64,000 nt of DNA from Methylotenera sp. (GCA_021732365.1 JAKFVD010000026.1:1-64000), one strand, 5' to 3'; numbered from the stretch's first letter, positions 44,777 to 55,074 are shown. Notes: generated from the letters alone by a model not told the origin. Translations and numbers: made by a program.

Positions 44777-46672
44777 ATGTTAGATTCGATTCGTCATCAC
44801 ACTCAAGGCTGGATAGCGAAAGCTATTTTGGCTTTAATTACAATTCCATTTGCATTGTTCGGCATTGATTCTTACTTTAATGATGCAGGTAGTAATGTTG
44901 CAATTGCTAAAGTAAATGGAGATAAAATATCCATTCAAGAATACGGTAATGCCATTGAAAATGTGCGTAATCGTTTGCAGTCGGAAGGGCAAAAAGTAGA
45001 TGCAGCAATGCTAGAAAGCCCTGAGTTAAAGCAATCTGTACTGGATGGTTTAATTACACGTCGTTTAGTGAATGAAGAAATTCAAAAAGCCAATTTTAAG
45101 ATTAGTGATGAACAACTGAGCACTTATATCTTGGGCATGCCAGAGTTTCAGCAAGATGGTAAATTCTCAGAAGATATTTATCAAAAAACACTCGCGCAAA
45201 ATAAATTGTCGGTTAGTAAGTTTGAGAATGACAGACGTAATGAGTTACTAAACCAACAAGCACGTGAGGGTTTAAGTCAGCTAGTATCAGTGCCAAAAGG
45301 TGTTGCTGAGCATGCGCTGAAATTTGCTTATCAACAACGTGAAGTGAGTTTTGCAGAAATTAAAACCGCGGAATTTATTTCAAAAACTAATGTGACACCA
45401 GCGCAAGTTAGAGCATATTACGACTTGCATAAAGATAAATTTAAAGTACCAGCACAAGTTAAATTAGAGTTTGCTTTGTTATCTGCAGCTGGTTTAGTGT
45501 CTCAGGTACAAGTGACCGATGCTGAGGTCAAGCAGTTTTATGATGAAAATGTGTCTAAATTTCAGGGAGATGAGCAACGCCAAGCAAGTCATATTTTGAT
45601 TGGATTTGGTGCGTCTACAACGCCTGAAGAAAAAGCGACTGCTAAAAACAAGGCGACTGATATTTTAATGCAACTGAAAAAAGACCCGACGCGTTTTGAA
45701 GAGCTGGCTTTTAAAAATTCGCAAGACCCTGGTTCTGCAAGTAAAGGTGGCGATTTAGGTAGTTTTGGGCGCGGTGCAATGGTTAAGCCGTTTGAGGATG
45801 CTGTATTTGCAATGAAAGTTGATCAAGTGAGTGATTTGGTCGAGTCGGAGTTTGGTTACCACATTATCAAATTAAATGGCATTACAGGCCAATCGTCTTC
45901 CTTCGATAGTATGAAGCCTCAGATTAAAGGTGAGTTGATTTTTCAAAAAGCGCAAGTGAAATACGCTGAGTTAGCAGATGACTTTAGTAATACAGTTTAC
46001 GAGCAATCTGGTAGCTTAAAGCCAGTAGCTGATAAGTTTGCTTTGCAAGTGCAAACAAGCCCGTGGATGAGTCGTGAAGATGGTGCTAAGTTTTTCAAAA
46101 ATGATAAATTAATGAGCTTGGTATTTTCTGATGAAGTACTAAAAGAAAAGCGTAACTCAGAAGCGGTGGAAGTATCACCCAACAATTTAGTTTCTGCACG
46201 CGTATTAGAATACAAGCCTACAGCACCGCGTAGTTTTGACGAGGTAAAAGGTGGTATTGAGGCTGTATTAAAGCTTGAGCAGGCTTCTAAAATGGCAACG
46301 GAAAAAGGTTTAGCTACGTTGGCTTCGCTTAAGTCTGGCAGTGCTGCGTCTGATTTAGATTGGATTACACCGGTGACTGTTGATCGTAAAAACGCGCAAG
46401 GCTTAACTGACCTTGTGATGAAGCAGGCATTTAAAATTGACGCCAGCAAATTACCTGCTTACGCAGGTTATATGGACGGCAATAATGCTTATACAATTGT
46501 GCAAGTAAGTCGTGTTGATAACACGTTGAACCCTGAAGTAAAGCAAACTGCTGATGCAGAGTATCAGGCTGCAGTTGCTACAGAATATATGAGCGCCTAC
46601 GGTAAATCGCTAAAAGCAAAAAGTAATGTGGTGGTCAACCGTAAGTTGTTGCAGACTAACTTAGACAATTAA
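44777..46672 (+). CDS. ppiD: Periplasmic folding chaperone / peptidyl-prolyl isomerase PpiD
   Basis: The 631-residue protein has one N-terminal membrane anchor (about 15-33, preceded by HHTQGWIAKAI). A SurA-N-like chaperone domain (about 40-200) is followed by a PpiC-type parvulin domain (about 265-360) with ASHILIGF, GGDLGSFGRGAMVKPFEDAV and SEFGYHIIKL. A long C-terminal chaperone region closes the protein. PpiD acts near the Sec translocon on emerging envelope proteins. Its place after lon-hup-tRNA genes is usual. A bidirectional terminator separates it from fabI. Confidence 0.94.
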   Translation: MLDSIRHHTQGWIAKAILALITIPFALFGIDSYFNDAGSNVAIAKVNGDKISIQEYGNAIENVRNRLQSEGQKVDAAMLESPELKQSVLDGLITRRLVNEEIQKANFKISDEQLSTYILGMPEFQQDGKFSEDIYQKTLAQNKLSVSKFENDRRNELLNQQAREGLSQLVSVPKGVAEHALKFAYQQREVSFAEIKTAEFISKTNVTPAQVRAYYDLHKDKFKVPAQVKLEFALLSAAGLVSQVQVTDAEVKQFYDENVSKFQGDEQRQASHILIGFGASTTPEEKATAKNKATDILMQLKKDPTRFEELAFKNSQDPGSASKGGDLGSFGRGAMVKPFEDAVFAMKVDQVSDLVESEFGYHIIKLNGITGQSSSFDSMKPQIKGELIFQKAQVKYAELADDFSNTVYEQSGSLKPVADKFALQVQTSPWMSREDGAKFFKNDKLMSLVFSDEVLKEKRNSEAVEVSPNNLVSARVLEYKPTAPRSFDEVKGGIEAVLKLEQASKMATEKGLATLASLKSGSAASDLDWITPVTVDRKNAQGLTDLVMKQAFKIDASKLPAYAGYMDGNNAYTIVQVSRVDNTLNPEVKQTADAEYQAAVATEYMSAYGKSLKAKSNVVVNRKLLQTNLDN

Positions 46673-46694
46673 CACAGATATTATTTTTAAAATA

Positions 46695-46726
46695 AAAAAA
46701 GCCGATATGCAAATATCGGCTTTTTT
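46695..46726. terminator. Bidirectional terminator between ppiD and fabI
   Basis: AAAAAAGCCGATAT (46695-46708), loop GCAA, ATATCGGCTTTTTT (46713-46726). Symmetric A and T runs serve both converging genes. Confidence 0.92.
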
Positions 46727-46741
46727 GTATTGATTTTTTAG

Positions 46742-47527
46742 TTAATCAATCTGGCCCGCCGCCGTGATATTCATGCCACCATCCACATAAGTAATTTCGC
46801 CAGTAATGCCGGATGCTAAATCACTGCATAAAAATGCAGCAGTGTTACCGACTTCTTCGATTGTGACATTGCGACGTAATGCAGCGTGACGCTCATTAAA
46901 ACCAATCATCTTATCGAAATCGGCAATACCAGAGGCAGCAAGCGTTTTGATAGGGCCAGCAGACACTGCGTTGACACGGATGCCACGTGGACCTAGGCTT
47001 TGTGCTAAATAACGCACGTTGGCTTCTAAACTGGCTTTAGCAACGCCCATCACGTTGTAGTTGGGCATGGTGCGCTCTGCACCCAAGTAGCTCAATGTCA
47101 GCAAGCTGCCATTACGGCCTTGCATCATCGGGTAAGCAGCTTTAGCTAAGGCAGAGAAGCTGTATGAGCTGATGTCATGCGCGATGCGGAAGTATTCACG
47201 GTTCACAGCATCCAAATAATCGCCATCTAATGCCACTTTTGGCACAAAAGCCAGTGAGTGCACAACGCTATCTAGGCCATCCCAATGTTTGGCAAGTGCC
47301 GGAAAGAGTGCGTCGATTTGTGCATCTTCAGCTACATCACAGGGCAGCACGATTTTAGAATCAAAATCGGCAGCTAAACCCGCTACGCGATCTGCATGTT
47401 TTTCTAATTGATAAGTAAAAGCGAGCTCTGCACCTTCGCGCTTCATGGCGGCGGCAATGCCGTAAGCTATTGAACGATTACTGAGTAAACCTGCGATTAA
47501 TACTTTTTTTCCAGCTAAAAATCCCAT
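46742..47527 (-). CDS. fabI: Enoyl-[acyl-carrier-protein] reductase (NADH)
   Basis: The 261-residue short-chain-dehydrogenase-like enzyme reduces enoyl-ACP in fatty-acid elongation. [18 protein letters not shown] is the FabI NADH-binding signature. The active-site pair lies in [19 protein letters not shown] (Tyr-x6-Lys), followed by [17 protein letters not shown]. Length is normal. It follows the peptide-transporter permease genes by 55 bases on the minus strand and may be read from the same message. It is the usual triclosan target family. Confidence 0.96.
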   Translation of the reverse strand: MGFLAGKKVLIAGLLSNRSIAYGIAAAMKREGAELAFTYQLEKHADRVAGLAADFDSKIVLPCDVAEDAQIDALFPALAKHWDGLDSVVHSLAFVPKVALDGDYLDAVNREYFRIAHDISSYSFSALAKAAYPMMQGRNGSLLTLSYLGAERTMPNYNVMGVAKASLEANVRYLAQSLGPRGIRVNAVSAGPIKTLAASGIADFDKMIGFNERHAALRRNVTIEEVGNTAAFLCSDLASGITGEITYVDGGMNITAAGQID

Positions 47528-47582
47528 AACGAATCCTGTTAATTGATGACATTGCTTTAATAACGATTAAGCAATTTTAGTA

Positions 47583-48419
47583 TTATTTATTGTTTGACCT
47601 AGGGTCTAGCGCGTCGCGCAGACCTTCCCCTAGCAAATTATACCCTAACACCGTTATTAAGATGGCAAGTCCAGGGAATAGTGATAGCCACCATGCGAAC
47701 TGAATATACTCTTTACCATCTGTGAGGATATTGCCCCACGAAGCTTGCGGCGCTTGTACGCCAAGCCCTAGAAAACTCAAGCCAGATTCCATTAATACAG
47801 CACCTGCAACGCCTAGAACTGCGCTCACAATGATGGGTGTCAGGCTATTTGGTAATAGATGCGTAAAAATCAAGCGTGCGTCTTTTGCGCCTAATGTACG
47901 TGACGCCAGCACAAATTCGCGTCCACTTAAGCTTAAAAATTCAGCACGCACCAAACGTGTAACTCCCATCCAAGAGGTCAGGCCAATCACAATCATGATG
48001 TTCCAGATGGATGGCGTTAAAAAAGCGATAACGGCTAATATTAAGAAGAAACTGGGGATGGATAACATGACATCGACCAATCGCATGATTAGGGTATCTA
48101 CCCAGCCACGGTAATAACCTGAAATGGCACCTAAAACGATACCAATAGCAGTGGCGATACCTACCGCCACTAAGCCTACCAATAGCGATATACGGCCACC
48201 GTGCAGCATACGACTGAGTACATCACGTCCAAGGCCGTCTGTGCCCATCCAGTGCTGCCAAGATGGGGCGAGCAAGATGGCTTTTACGTCAATATCGTTT
48301 GGGTCGTAAGGTGAAATGACTGGTGCTAGCATGGCTAGTACAAACACGCTGACGATAATAATAAACCCAACCATAGCCAGCGGATTTGATAATGCTTTTT
48401 TAAATAGCGCTTTATTCAT
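47583..48419 (-). CDS. Oligopeptide-type ABC transporter permease (DppC/OppC class)
   Basis: The 278-residue inner-membrane protein has about six helices. The N-terminal OppC signature is ISPYDPNDIDVKAILLAPSW, then GTDGLGRDVLSRMLHGGRISL. The EAA loop for ATPase contact is ASRTLGAKDARLIFTHLLPN. It pairs with the DppB-class permease encoded six bases upstream. No ATPase gene follows in this operon; fabI comes next. Confidence 0.92.
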   Translation of the reverse strand: MNKALFKKALSNPLAMVGFIIIVSVFVLAMLAPVISPYDPNDIDVKAILLAPSWQHWMGTDGLGRDVLSRMLHGGRISLLVGLVAVGIATAIGIVLGAISGYYRGWVDTLIMRLVDVMLSIPSFFLILAVIAFLTPSIWNIMIVIGLTSWMGVTRLVRAEFLSLSGREFVLASRTLGAKDARLIFTHLLPNSLTPIIVSAVLGVAGAVLMESGLSFLGLGVQAPQASWGNILTDGKEYIQFAWWLSLFPGLAILITVLGYNLLGEGLRDALDPRSNNK

Positions 48420-48424
48420 AAGCT

Positions 48425-49447
48425 TTAATTTCTAACAACACCGCGCCGTACACGCGGGTCAGCCCATGCATAGGCCAAATCAGCCAGTAAATTACCAATT
48501 AATGTGAGCGCCGAGCCAATAGTAAGTATGCCCATAATCACCGGAAAATCGCGCATTAACACACTATCAAAAAACAATTTGCCCATACCAGGTATGGCAA
48601 AAATGGTTTCGGCAATGACTGAGCCGCCAATCAAGCCAGGAATAGATAAGCCGACAATGGTGATAAGTGGCAGTAGGGCATTGCGTAGCGCATGCGTATA
48701 GACTACTTTGTGCTCACTTAAGCCTTTGGCGCGGGCGGTAGTGATGTAATCCTGATGGAATACATCCAGCATGCCGTTTTTAACAAATAGTGTAATGCCT
48801 GCCAAGCCAGTTACAGAAGGAATGATGACTGGCAGAATAAGATGGCTAATACTGTCCTTGATTTTTGCCCATGTGTCTAAGGATTCGTAATTAATGCTGT
48901 GCAAACCAGAAATAGGTAACCAGTTATTCATGACACCTAGCCAGTACATCAGCAGTAATGACAACCAAAAACCTGGGATTGAAAAACCGATAAAATTAAA
49001 TAGTGTGATAGATTTATCTTGCCATAATGTGTACTTGCGCGCAGCAATAATGCCCAGCGGTATTGCCAGACTTAACGTAATAATCAGGCCTAAAATATTA
49101 ATCATTAAGGTAATTGGTAGTGCTTCTTGAATCATGCCTTTGGTGACATTGCCATCTTTATCTGTTGTTTGCCAAAACACAGGTTTTTGATGCGACGCAA
49201 AAGAATTCCCAAAATCCAGCGTACCCATGCGTTTTAGCCATAAACCATATTGCACAATCACTGGCTTGTCTAAATTGTATAGTTCACGTAATTTTTGGCG
49301 TGATTCTTCAGATGCTTTTGGATTAAATGCCGCCTCATTATTAGTAATATCGCCCGGAGCTAAGTGCATGATAAAAAATGAAATAAGGCTGATACCGATT
49401 AGCAAAGGTATCATCCACAGTACGCGTTTAACTAAATATTTCAGCAT
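48425..49447 (-). CDS. Oligopeptide-type ABC transporter permease (DppB/OppB class)
   Basis: The 340-residue permease begins with the usual MLKYLVKRVLWMIPLLIGI and has about six membrane helices. The EAA loop TARAKGLSEHKVVYTHALRN lies in the C-terminal half. An insertion of about 30 residues after the first helices (KPVFWQTTDKDGNVTKG) is longer than in DppB and resembles YejB-like members. It is 18 bases downstream of the substrate-binding protein gene. Confidence 0.92.
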   Translation of the reverse strand: MLKYLVKRVLWMIPLLIGISLISFFIMHLAPGDITNNEAAFNPKASEESRQKLRELYNLDKPVIVQYGLWLKRMGTLDFGNSFASHQKPVFWQTTDKDGNVTKGMIQEALPITLMINILGLIITLSLAIPLGIIAARKYTLWQDKSITLFNFIGFSIPGFWLSLLLMYWLGVMNNWLPISGLHSINYESLDTWAKIKDSISHLILPVIIPSVTGLAGITLFVKNGMLDVFHQDYITTARAKGLSEHKVVYTHALRNALLPLITIVGLSIPGLIGGSVIAETIFAIPGMGKLFFDSVLMRDFPVIMGILTIGSALTLIGNLLADLAYAWADPRVRRGVVRN

Positions 49448-49465
49448 AAATTTTTTGCTTACCTG

Positions 49466-51136
49466 TTACTTTTCAGCGATTTCATTGCGTCCAGTTTCGG
49501 CACGTCTTAATTGTTCTGGAATATACCATTCATGCGAATTGTAACCAATACCTGCTGGTGGCGCAGGTGAGACAATTCCTTTAACGCGTTTATGGATGGC
49601 AGTAAGCCCATAGCCTGCAGATAAATATACAATAGGGCTGTCTTCTAACAACACTTTTGCAAACTCATGATAAATTTTCATGCGCTTATCAGGGTTAAGT
49701 TCTAGGCGACCTTGCTCTAACAAAGTGTCAATCTGAGGATTATTGTAATTGATAAAGTTAAATTGGCCAGGCTGATTTTGACTGGAATGCCAAATGCTGA
49801 ACTGATCAGGATCTAAGCCTAAGCCCCAACCAAGCACAACTACATCAAAATCACCAGTTTTAATAAAACGGCTAATAAAGCTTGCCCATTCAATTGCACG
49901 AATTTGTACGTCTATACCCACATCTTTTAACCTGCGCTGGATTAAAACAGCTGACTTTTCGCGCTCTTTGTTTTGATTGGTAATAATTTCAAATGCAAAC
50001 GGCTTGCCGTCACGCTCTACAATACCGTCACCATCTGAATCTGCAAAACCAGCTTCTTTCAACAAAGCCTTTGCTTTTTCAACATCATATGGGTAAGGCT
50101 TAAGCTCAGGGTTGCTCCAGCGGGTACCTGGCTTATATGGTGAGGCGATATTGATGCCCAAGCCTAAATAAACGCCATCAATAATCTCTTGCTTATCAAT
50201 CGCATAGTTAATAGCTTTGCGCACTCGAATATCGTCAAACGGCTTATGTTTTAGATTAAAGCCCAAGTAAGTATAGCTATTGCCTAGCTCTTTATATAAA
50301 GCGAGTTTTTTTTGCAGTTCAGGGCGGGCTGGAACAATACGTGAATACTTAATAGGGTCTAAACCCATGCTATCAATATTGTCAGCCATTAACTCTAAAA
50401 ACTGGGCTGAGTTATCTGGAATAATACGCGTCACCAATTTGTCAATATTCGCAGGGCCCAATACTGAATTTGGATTGCGCGATAATTTCAGATTTTCACC
50501 ATGCGTCCAGCTATCTAGTTTGTAGTAGTGGCTACCAACAGGATTGCGTGCAAAAGCAGTGGTATGAATATCTTGTTTTTCTAATAAATGCTTTGGTAAC
50601 ACTTGCAACCCAGACCAAGAATCTAGGGCAGGCGCATAGGCTTTGTCGTAAGTCACGCTGAAAGTGTTTGGGTCTGGTGCTTCAGCTTTTTTTACTAATT
50701 GATAATCAGATGCGTAAGGGCTGCGCGTATTTTCATCTGTCACTAGTTTCCAAGTAAATAGTACATCTTCACTGGTAAGAGGTTTGCCATCTGCCCATTT
50801 AAGGTTAGGTTTTAGCTTGAAAGTGATGGTTTTTTGGTCGGATGAAATCAACCAGCTTTCGGCCAATTCGCCTTCTATATCCAGATTTTTGTCATACTTA
50901 AGTAGTTTGTTAAATATGTTGCCAGATATAGCAGCAGCAGCAGATTCGCCTGCTACCATATAGATTAAACCAGATGGTTCGCCAATTGTTGCATCAATAA
51001 GCATACCGCCTGATTCAACTGGAAAAGTTTTTGTATAGTCAGTTGTGTCCTGATTAGGTTTTCCGCAGGATGTCATAGAAATGACGCAACAAACGCTTAA
51101 ACAAGATTTTAGTAAAGATGCATTCAATTTATTCAT
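49466..51136 (-). CDS. Peptide ABC transporter substrate-binding lipoprotein (SBP_bac_5)
   Basis: The 556-residue protein has a lipoprotein signal with lipobox MTSC (Cys24). The family-5 solute-binding domain follows, with LAESWLISSDQKTITFKLKP and KWADGKPLTSEDVLFTW near 110-140. A DSDGDGIVERDG loop (near 368) resembles a calcium-binding loop found in several members. It probably binds peptides or peptide-like compounds in the periplasm and feeds the two permeases downstream. Specificity is unknown. Confidence 0.9.
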   Translation of the reverse strand: MNKLNASLLKSCLSVCCVISMTSCGKPNQDTTDYTKTFPVESGGMLIDATIGEPSGLIYMVAGESAAAAISGNIFNKLLKYDKNLDIEGELAESWLISSDQKTITFKLKPNLKWADGKPLTSEDVLFTWKLVTDENTRSPYASDYQLVKKAEAPDPNTFSVTYDKAYAPALDSWSGLQVLPKHLLEKQDIHTTAFARNPVGSHYYKLDSWTHGENLKLSRNPNSVLGPANIDKLVTRIIPDNSAQFLELMADNIDSMGLDPIKYSRIVPARPELQKKLALYKELGNSYTYLGFNLKHKPFDDIRVRKAINYAIDKQEIIDGVYLGLGINIASPYKPGTRWSNPELKPYPYDVEKAKALLKEAGFADSDGDGIVERDGKPFAFEIITNQNKEREKSAVLIQRRLKDVGIDVQIRAIEWASFISRFIKTGDFDVVVLGWGLGLDPDQFSIWHSSQNQPGQFNFINYNNPQIDTLLEQGRLELNPDKRMKIYHEFAKVLLEDSPIVYLSAGYGLTAIHKRVKGIVSPAPPAGIGYNSHEWYIPEQLRRAETGRNEIAEK

Positions 51137-51239
51137 TATTCTATAAAGTTTACTAGTGACTCATTCTGAATGACAAATGATGACATAAATCAATGTTTGA
51201 TGATTGGTCGTGCTAATTTAGATTTTTACAGTAATTCAC

Positions 51240-52835
51240 TTATCTGATACGAATACTAGAGCGGACCTTAATATTTCTTGATTTCGATTTTTTACTTTTT
51301 ACTCGATGTTTAAGCGATACCTTTTTTGTGCTGGAGCGATTACTTTTGTTAACTGCAACATTGGTAGTGTTTAACTTAATTGTTTGGCCTACTTTTAATT
51401 TACTGCTTTTTAAGTGATTAATTTTCATGAGTGCTTTACTGTCAGTGCCGTATTTATCTGCAAGCGCATGTAGAGTGTCACCACGTTTAACTTTGTGTAT
51501 GAGAGGTGACGATAATTTAGGTTCACCCTCGTACATATTGTTTTTTTCTAACGCTGTAACGTTAATTGCTTGTTCAGAATCTAAATCATTTTCTGTTTGG
51601 TCGGTCTGCAAGGCGGGTACAAGCATCGGCTGAGCAGTGCGCATTTTTTTTGCCGATGTTAAGCCATTTACGCTACGTAATTGTGCAACATTAATACCAA
51701 ATTTTTGTGCAATATTATCCATACGCTCACCACGCTTGGCATTGTATGTTTGCCAATTGGTCAGTGGTTTGTCATAGTTGGCTAGATTGGTTGCAAAACG
51801 CTCAGCCGCCCACACAGGTAATAATAATTGATGCTTATCATTTGTGGCCGTAATCACAGGGCGGTTATAGCTTGGGTTAAGGGAGCAAAACTCTTCTAAA
51901 GAAATTTCAGCTAATTCTGCAGCAAGTTTTGCATCAATTTGTTTTGGTGTGGTGACACGTGCAAAATAGGGGCGGTTTGGAATTGAATTGATTTTTAAAC
52001 CGAAACGCTCAGGATCAGTAACAATATTTTTGATGGCTTGTAGTTTGGGCACATAATTTCTAGTTTCAGGCGGCAAACTCAGGCTTTCATAATCAGTTGG
52101 TAAACCCTGGCGGCGGTTTTTATTAATTGCGCGTTGCACAGTGCCTTCACCGGCGTTATAGGCAGCAAGCGCTAAATCCCAAGTGCCAAACATGCCGTGC
52201 AATTTTTGCAGATAAGTGAGCGCTGCATTAGTGGCAGCAGTGACATCACGTCGATTATCTACCCACCAGTTTTGCTGTAAACCAAAGCTTTTGCCAGTAG
52301 AGGGAATAAATTGCCAAATACCCGATGCTGCACTGCGTGAATAGGCTTGTGGGTTAAAAGCACTTTCAATCATCGGCAAAAGCGCAATTTCGGTTGGCAT
52401 GCCACGCTTTTCAACCTCTTCTACAATGTGAAATAAATATTTTTGACTGCGTTCAAGCATGCGCCGCATGTAATCTGGACGAGATGCGTACCAGGTTTCG
52501 TGATTGGTTGTATATTGTGATTTAATATTGGGTATGGCATAACCCGTTTTGATGCGCGACCATAAATCTATATCAGAATCAATATCGACAATCGCATCTT
52601 GTTGATAACTCTGGTCTACTTCGTTTGTATCAATGTCTGATAAAAAATCTTGTACAGGGTCACCAACTAAATCGCTATCAACAGATTCAGTAATCACTTC
52701 GATTTCAACACCAGACACATTAGTATCTGCGATTGTTTGTTGTGAAAGTGCAAGCCCGCAACAAAGCATGCATATATTCAAGCAGGTAGTTAATCTAAAA
52801 GCTTGTTTAAAATATTGTGTGGCGCTTGAATACAT
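51240..52835 (-). CDS. mltD: Membrane-bound lytic murein transglycosylase D
   Basis: The 531-residue protein has an N-terminal signal sequence ending ALSQQTIA. The lysozyme-like SLT domain (about 130-270) has catalytic Glu in LLPMIESAFNPQAYS and the motif AASGIWQFIPSTG, then AAYNAGEGTVQRAI. At least two LysM peptidoglycan-binding repeats follow, one near 365-400 and a clearer one near 445-490 with VKRGDTLHALADKYG. The C-terminal tail is very basic (Lys/Arg/Ser). No clear lipobox is visible, unlike E. coli MltD, so anchoring may differ. Confidence 0.9.
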   Translation of the reverse strand: MYSSATQYFKQAFRLTTCLNICMLCCGLALSQQTIADTNVSGVEIEVITESVDSDLVGDPVQDFLSDIDTNEVDQSYQQDAIVDIDSDIDLWSRIKTGYAIPNIKSQYTTNHETWYASRPDYMRRMLERSQKYLFHIVEEVEKRGMPTEIALLPMIESAFNPQAYSRSAASGIWQFIPSTGKSFGLQQNWWVDNRRDVTAATNAALTYLQKLHGMFGTWDLALAAYNAGEGTVQRAINKNRRQGLPTDYESLSLPPETRNYVPKLQAIKNIVTDPERFGLKINSIPNRPYFARVTTPKQIDAKLAAELAEISLEEFCSLNPSYNRPVITATNDKHQLLLPVWAAERFATNLANYDKPLTNWQTYNAKRGERMDNIAQKFGINVAQLRSVNGLTSAKKMRTAQPMLVPALQTDQTENDLDSEQAINVTALEKNNMYEGEPKLSSPLIHKVKRGDTLHALADKYGTDSKALMKINHLKSSKLKVGQTIKLNTTNVAVNKSNRSSTKKVSLKHRVKSKKSKSRNIKVRSSIRIR

Positions 52836-52924
52836 TGATGCTGATTATCCCTAATGTTTGGTAGGTGGGTTTATTGCGCTAATAAACGTCATAAACTGTT
52901 TTGCATAGTAGCGATGGCTAAAAC

Positions 52925-52955
52925 ATTAGTCAAGTAAAAGTTTTACTTGACTAAT
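52925..52955 (-). terminator. Long hairpin between gloB and mltD
   Basis: ATTAGTCAAGTAAAA (52925-52939), one central base, TTTTACTTGACTAAT (52941-52955): a perfect 15-bp palindrome. Read on the minus strand it lies 18 bases after the gloB stop and is followed by GTTTTAG. Likely the gloB terminator; an operator is an alternative. Confidence 0.55.
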
Positions 52956-52972
52956 AATAGGTATGTTCATGA

Positions 52973-53725
52973 TTAATAATGATTTCTTAATGCCCTAATT
53001 GCAGTAAAAACTGATAATTCCTGATTATTTACAGCTTGCGAATTTTGCCAAATTTCAACTTGGTTGCAGCGTAAAAAAGGATTAGTACTGAGCTCTAATT
53101 CAATAGTCGTGGGGAGGCTGGGCAAGCCTTGTTCGCGCAACTCCCGCACTTGTCGTTGCCGATTAATCAATGCTTGATTATTGGGTTCTAAAGTCAGCGC
53201 AAAATCTACATTTTTGACGGTGTATTCATGCGTACAAAATACCTTTGTCGCAGAATTTAACCGTTTTAAGCGGTTAAGTGAATGCAGCATCTGTGCTGGA
53301 GTGCCTTCAAATAAACGCCCGCAACCCGCGCTAAATAAAGTGTCTCCACAAAACAGGTAGTCGTGATTATAAAAGGCAATATGCCCTAATGTGTGGCCTG
53401 GTAACCACATAGCATACAATTGAAGCTCTATTTCTGGCAAAGTGACTAAATCACCTTCACCAATAGCAGTATGTTTAAATGCAAATGACTCATATTTTGG
53501 CGCATAAACGGGTGCGCTTTGATAATCGAGTAATTGCTGCACACCGCCAATATGGTCGTTGTGATGATGTGTAATAAGCATAGCGCTTAAACTTAACCGA
53601 TTTTTTTGTAGAAAATCGATAACAGGAAATGCATCGCCAGGGTCAATCACGACTGCATGCTTTTCGTTATGCAAAAGCCATATATAATTGTCTTCAAATG
53701 CGGGAATAGGAATGATGTGCAGCAT
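52973..53725 (-). CDS. gloB: Hydroxyacylglutathione hydrolase (glyoxalase II)
   Basis: The 250-residue metallo-beta-lactamase-fold enzyme hydrolyses S-lactoylglutathione. The metal motif THHHNDHIGG (52-61) is intact, followed by LPGHTLGHIAFY, FCGDTLFSAGCGRLFEG and CTHEYTVKN. The C-terminal glutathione-binding helix region is present, so it is GloB and not a generic hydrolase. It is divergent from the methyltransferase gene, a common arrangement. Confidence 0.95.
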   Translation of the reverse strand: MLHIIPIPAFEDNYIWLLHNEKHAVVIDPGDAFPVIDFLQKNRLSLSAMLITHHHNDHIGGVQQLLDYQSAPVYAPKYESFAFKHTAIGEGDLVTLPEIELQLYAMWLPGHTLGHIAFYNHDYLFCGDTLFSAGCGRLFEGTPAQMLHSLNRLKRLNSATKVFCTHEYTVKNVDFALTLEPNNQALINRQRQVRELREQGLPSLPTTIELELSTNPFLRCNQVEIWQNSQAVNNQELSVFTAIRALRNHY

Positions 53726-53817
53726 GTTTTGTTGATGTGTTAGCGCGATTAAAACTAAATCTCAATATTTAAGTGTGATAATCAATTTTGTCACACATTA
53801 ATGCAACAATACAACTA

Positions 53818-54579
53818 ATGAAATTAACGCAGCAAAATAGTTGGTTAACCACAATATTGGGTCAATATTTACTGCAAAAAGAGCAGCAAATGTATGATGC
53901 GGCTGTGGGCGATATTTTTGGTTTCAACGCAGTTCAGCTTGGCTTATCACAAATGGATACGCTGAAAAATTCACGCATACCGCATATTTTACATGTGGGC
54001 AATAATGCAGGAGAGGTGTTGTGCGAAAGCGATTATTTGCCTTTTAGTGAAAGTTGTATCGATTTAATTTGCCTGCCGCATGTGTTGGAGTTTAGTGAAA
54101 ACCCGCATCAAACTTTGCGTGAGGCAGAGCGTATTTTGGTGCCAGAAGGACATTTGATTCTAACTGGTTTTAATCCTATCAGCGCTTGGGGCATCAAACA
54201 AATGTTAAGACGGGATAAAAAGTTAGATAAAAGTTATCCATGGCATGGACATTTTTTTACCTTATCGCGCATTAAAGATTGGCTGGCCTTATTGGGTTTA
54301 GAATACGTCAGTGGGCAAATGCATTGTTACGAGCCGCCAATTAATAATCAACAATGGCTGAATCGTTTTGCATGGATGGATCAATTAGGAAGCCGCTGGT
54401 GGCCTATGATGGGTGGTGTTTATTTTATTGTGGCCAAGAAACGCGTAGTAAATATGCATTTACTTAAACCCAATTGGAAGAAAAATTCGTTAAAATCGCG
54501 CTTGGCGGTCACAAGTCCACAAAAAACTAAGCCAAACCAGCAACAAAAAATTAAACAACAAAAAACAGAAAAAAAGTAA
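53818..54579 (+). CDS. Class I SAM-dependent methyltransferase
   Basis: The ATG at 53818 (MKLTQQNSWLTTILGQYLL) is chosen; an in-frame TTG at 53788 would add ten residues, and neither has a clear ribosome-binding site. The 253-residue protein has a Methyltransf_11 core with HILHVGNNAGE (motif I) and LPFSESCIDLICLPHVLEF (motif IV), and then the post-motif ILVPEGHLILTGFNPIS. The C-terminus is a Lys/Gln-rich tail. It lies between gloB and rnhA, where proteobacteria often encode a methyltransferase of this type. The substrate is unknown. Confidence 0.85.
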   Translation: MKLTQQNSWLTTILGQYLLQKEQQMYDAAVGDIFGFNAVQLGLSQMDTLKNSRIPHILHVGNNAGEVLCESDYLPFSESCIDLICLPHVLEFSENPHQTLREAERILVPEGHLILTGFNPISAWGIKQMLRRDKKLDKSYPWHGHFFTLSRIKDWLALLGLEYVSGQMHCYEPPINNQQWLNRFAWMDQLGSRWWPMMGGVYFIVAKKRVVNMHLLKPNWKKNSLKSRLAVTSPQKTKPNQQQKIKQQKTEKK

Positions 54580-54619
54580 GCTTGAACTATATGAATTTCA
54601 GAAAATATAAAAATAAGCC

Positions 54620-55060
54620 ATGTCAAATTTAGTCGAAATATATGCAGATGGCGCCTGCAAAGGCAATCCTGGTCCTGGCGGTTGGGGTGCATGGTTAACC
54701 TACGAAGGTAAAGAGAAAACCTTGAGCGGCGGCGAATCGCTGACCACCAATAATCGTATGGAGCTCACAGCGGTGATTCGGGCGTTAGAGGCGTTGAAAA
54801 AGCCTTGTACAGTAAAAATTTATACCGATTCGTCCTACGTGCAAAAAGGCATATCAGAATGGATTATTGGTTGGAAAGCACGTAATTGGCGTACCGCCGA
54901 TAAAAAGCCAGTGAAAAATGAAGACTTATGGAAAATGTTAGATAACCTTGCCAAGCAGCATCAAATTGAGTGGATCTGGGTAAAAGGCCACGCTGGTAAT
55001 GCGGGTAATGAACGGGCTGATGCATTGGCCAATGAAGGCGTTTCAGCTTTTTTAGTCTAA
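54620..55060 (+). CDS. rnhA: Ribonuclease HI
   Basis: The 146-residue nuclease degrades RNA in RNA-DNA hybrids. Acidic active-site residues lie in [16 protein letters not shown] (Asp10), [16 protein letters not shown] (Glu), [11 protein letters not shown] (Asp) and [12 protein letters not shown] (Asp). A basic handle loop [20 protein letters not shown] is present. It is 15 bases ahead of dnaQ, the usual neighbour. Confidence 0.97.
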   Translation: MSNLVEIYADGACKGNPGPGGWGAWLTYEGKEKTLSGGESLTTNNRMELTAVIRALEALKKPCTVKIYTDSSYVQKGISEWIIGWKARNWRTADKKPVKNEDLWKMLDNLAKQHQIEWIWVKGHAGNAGNERADALANEGVSAFLV

Positions 55061-55074
55061 ATAATGGGTTAAGT

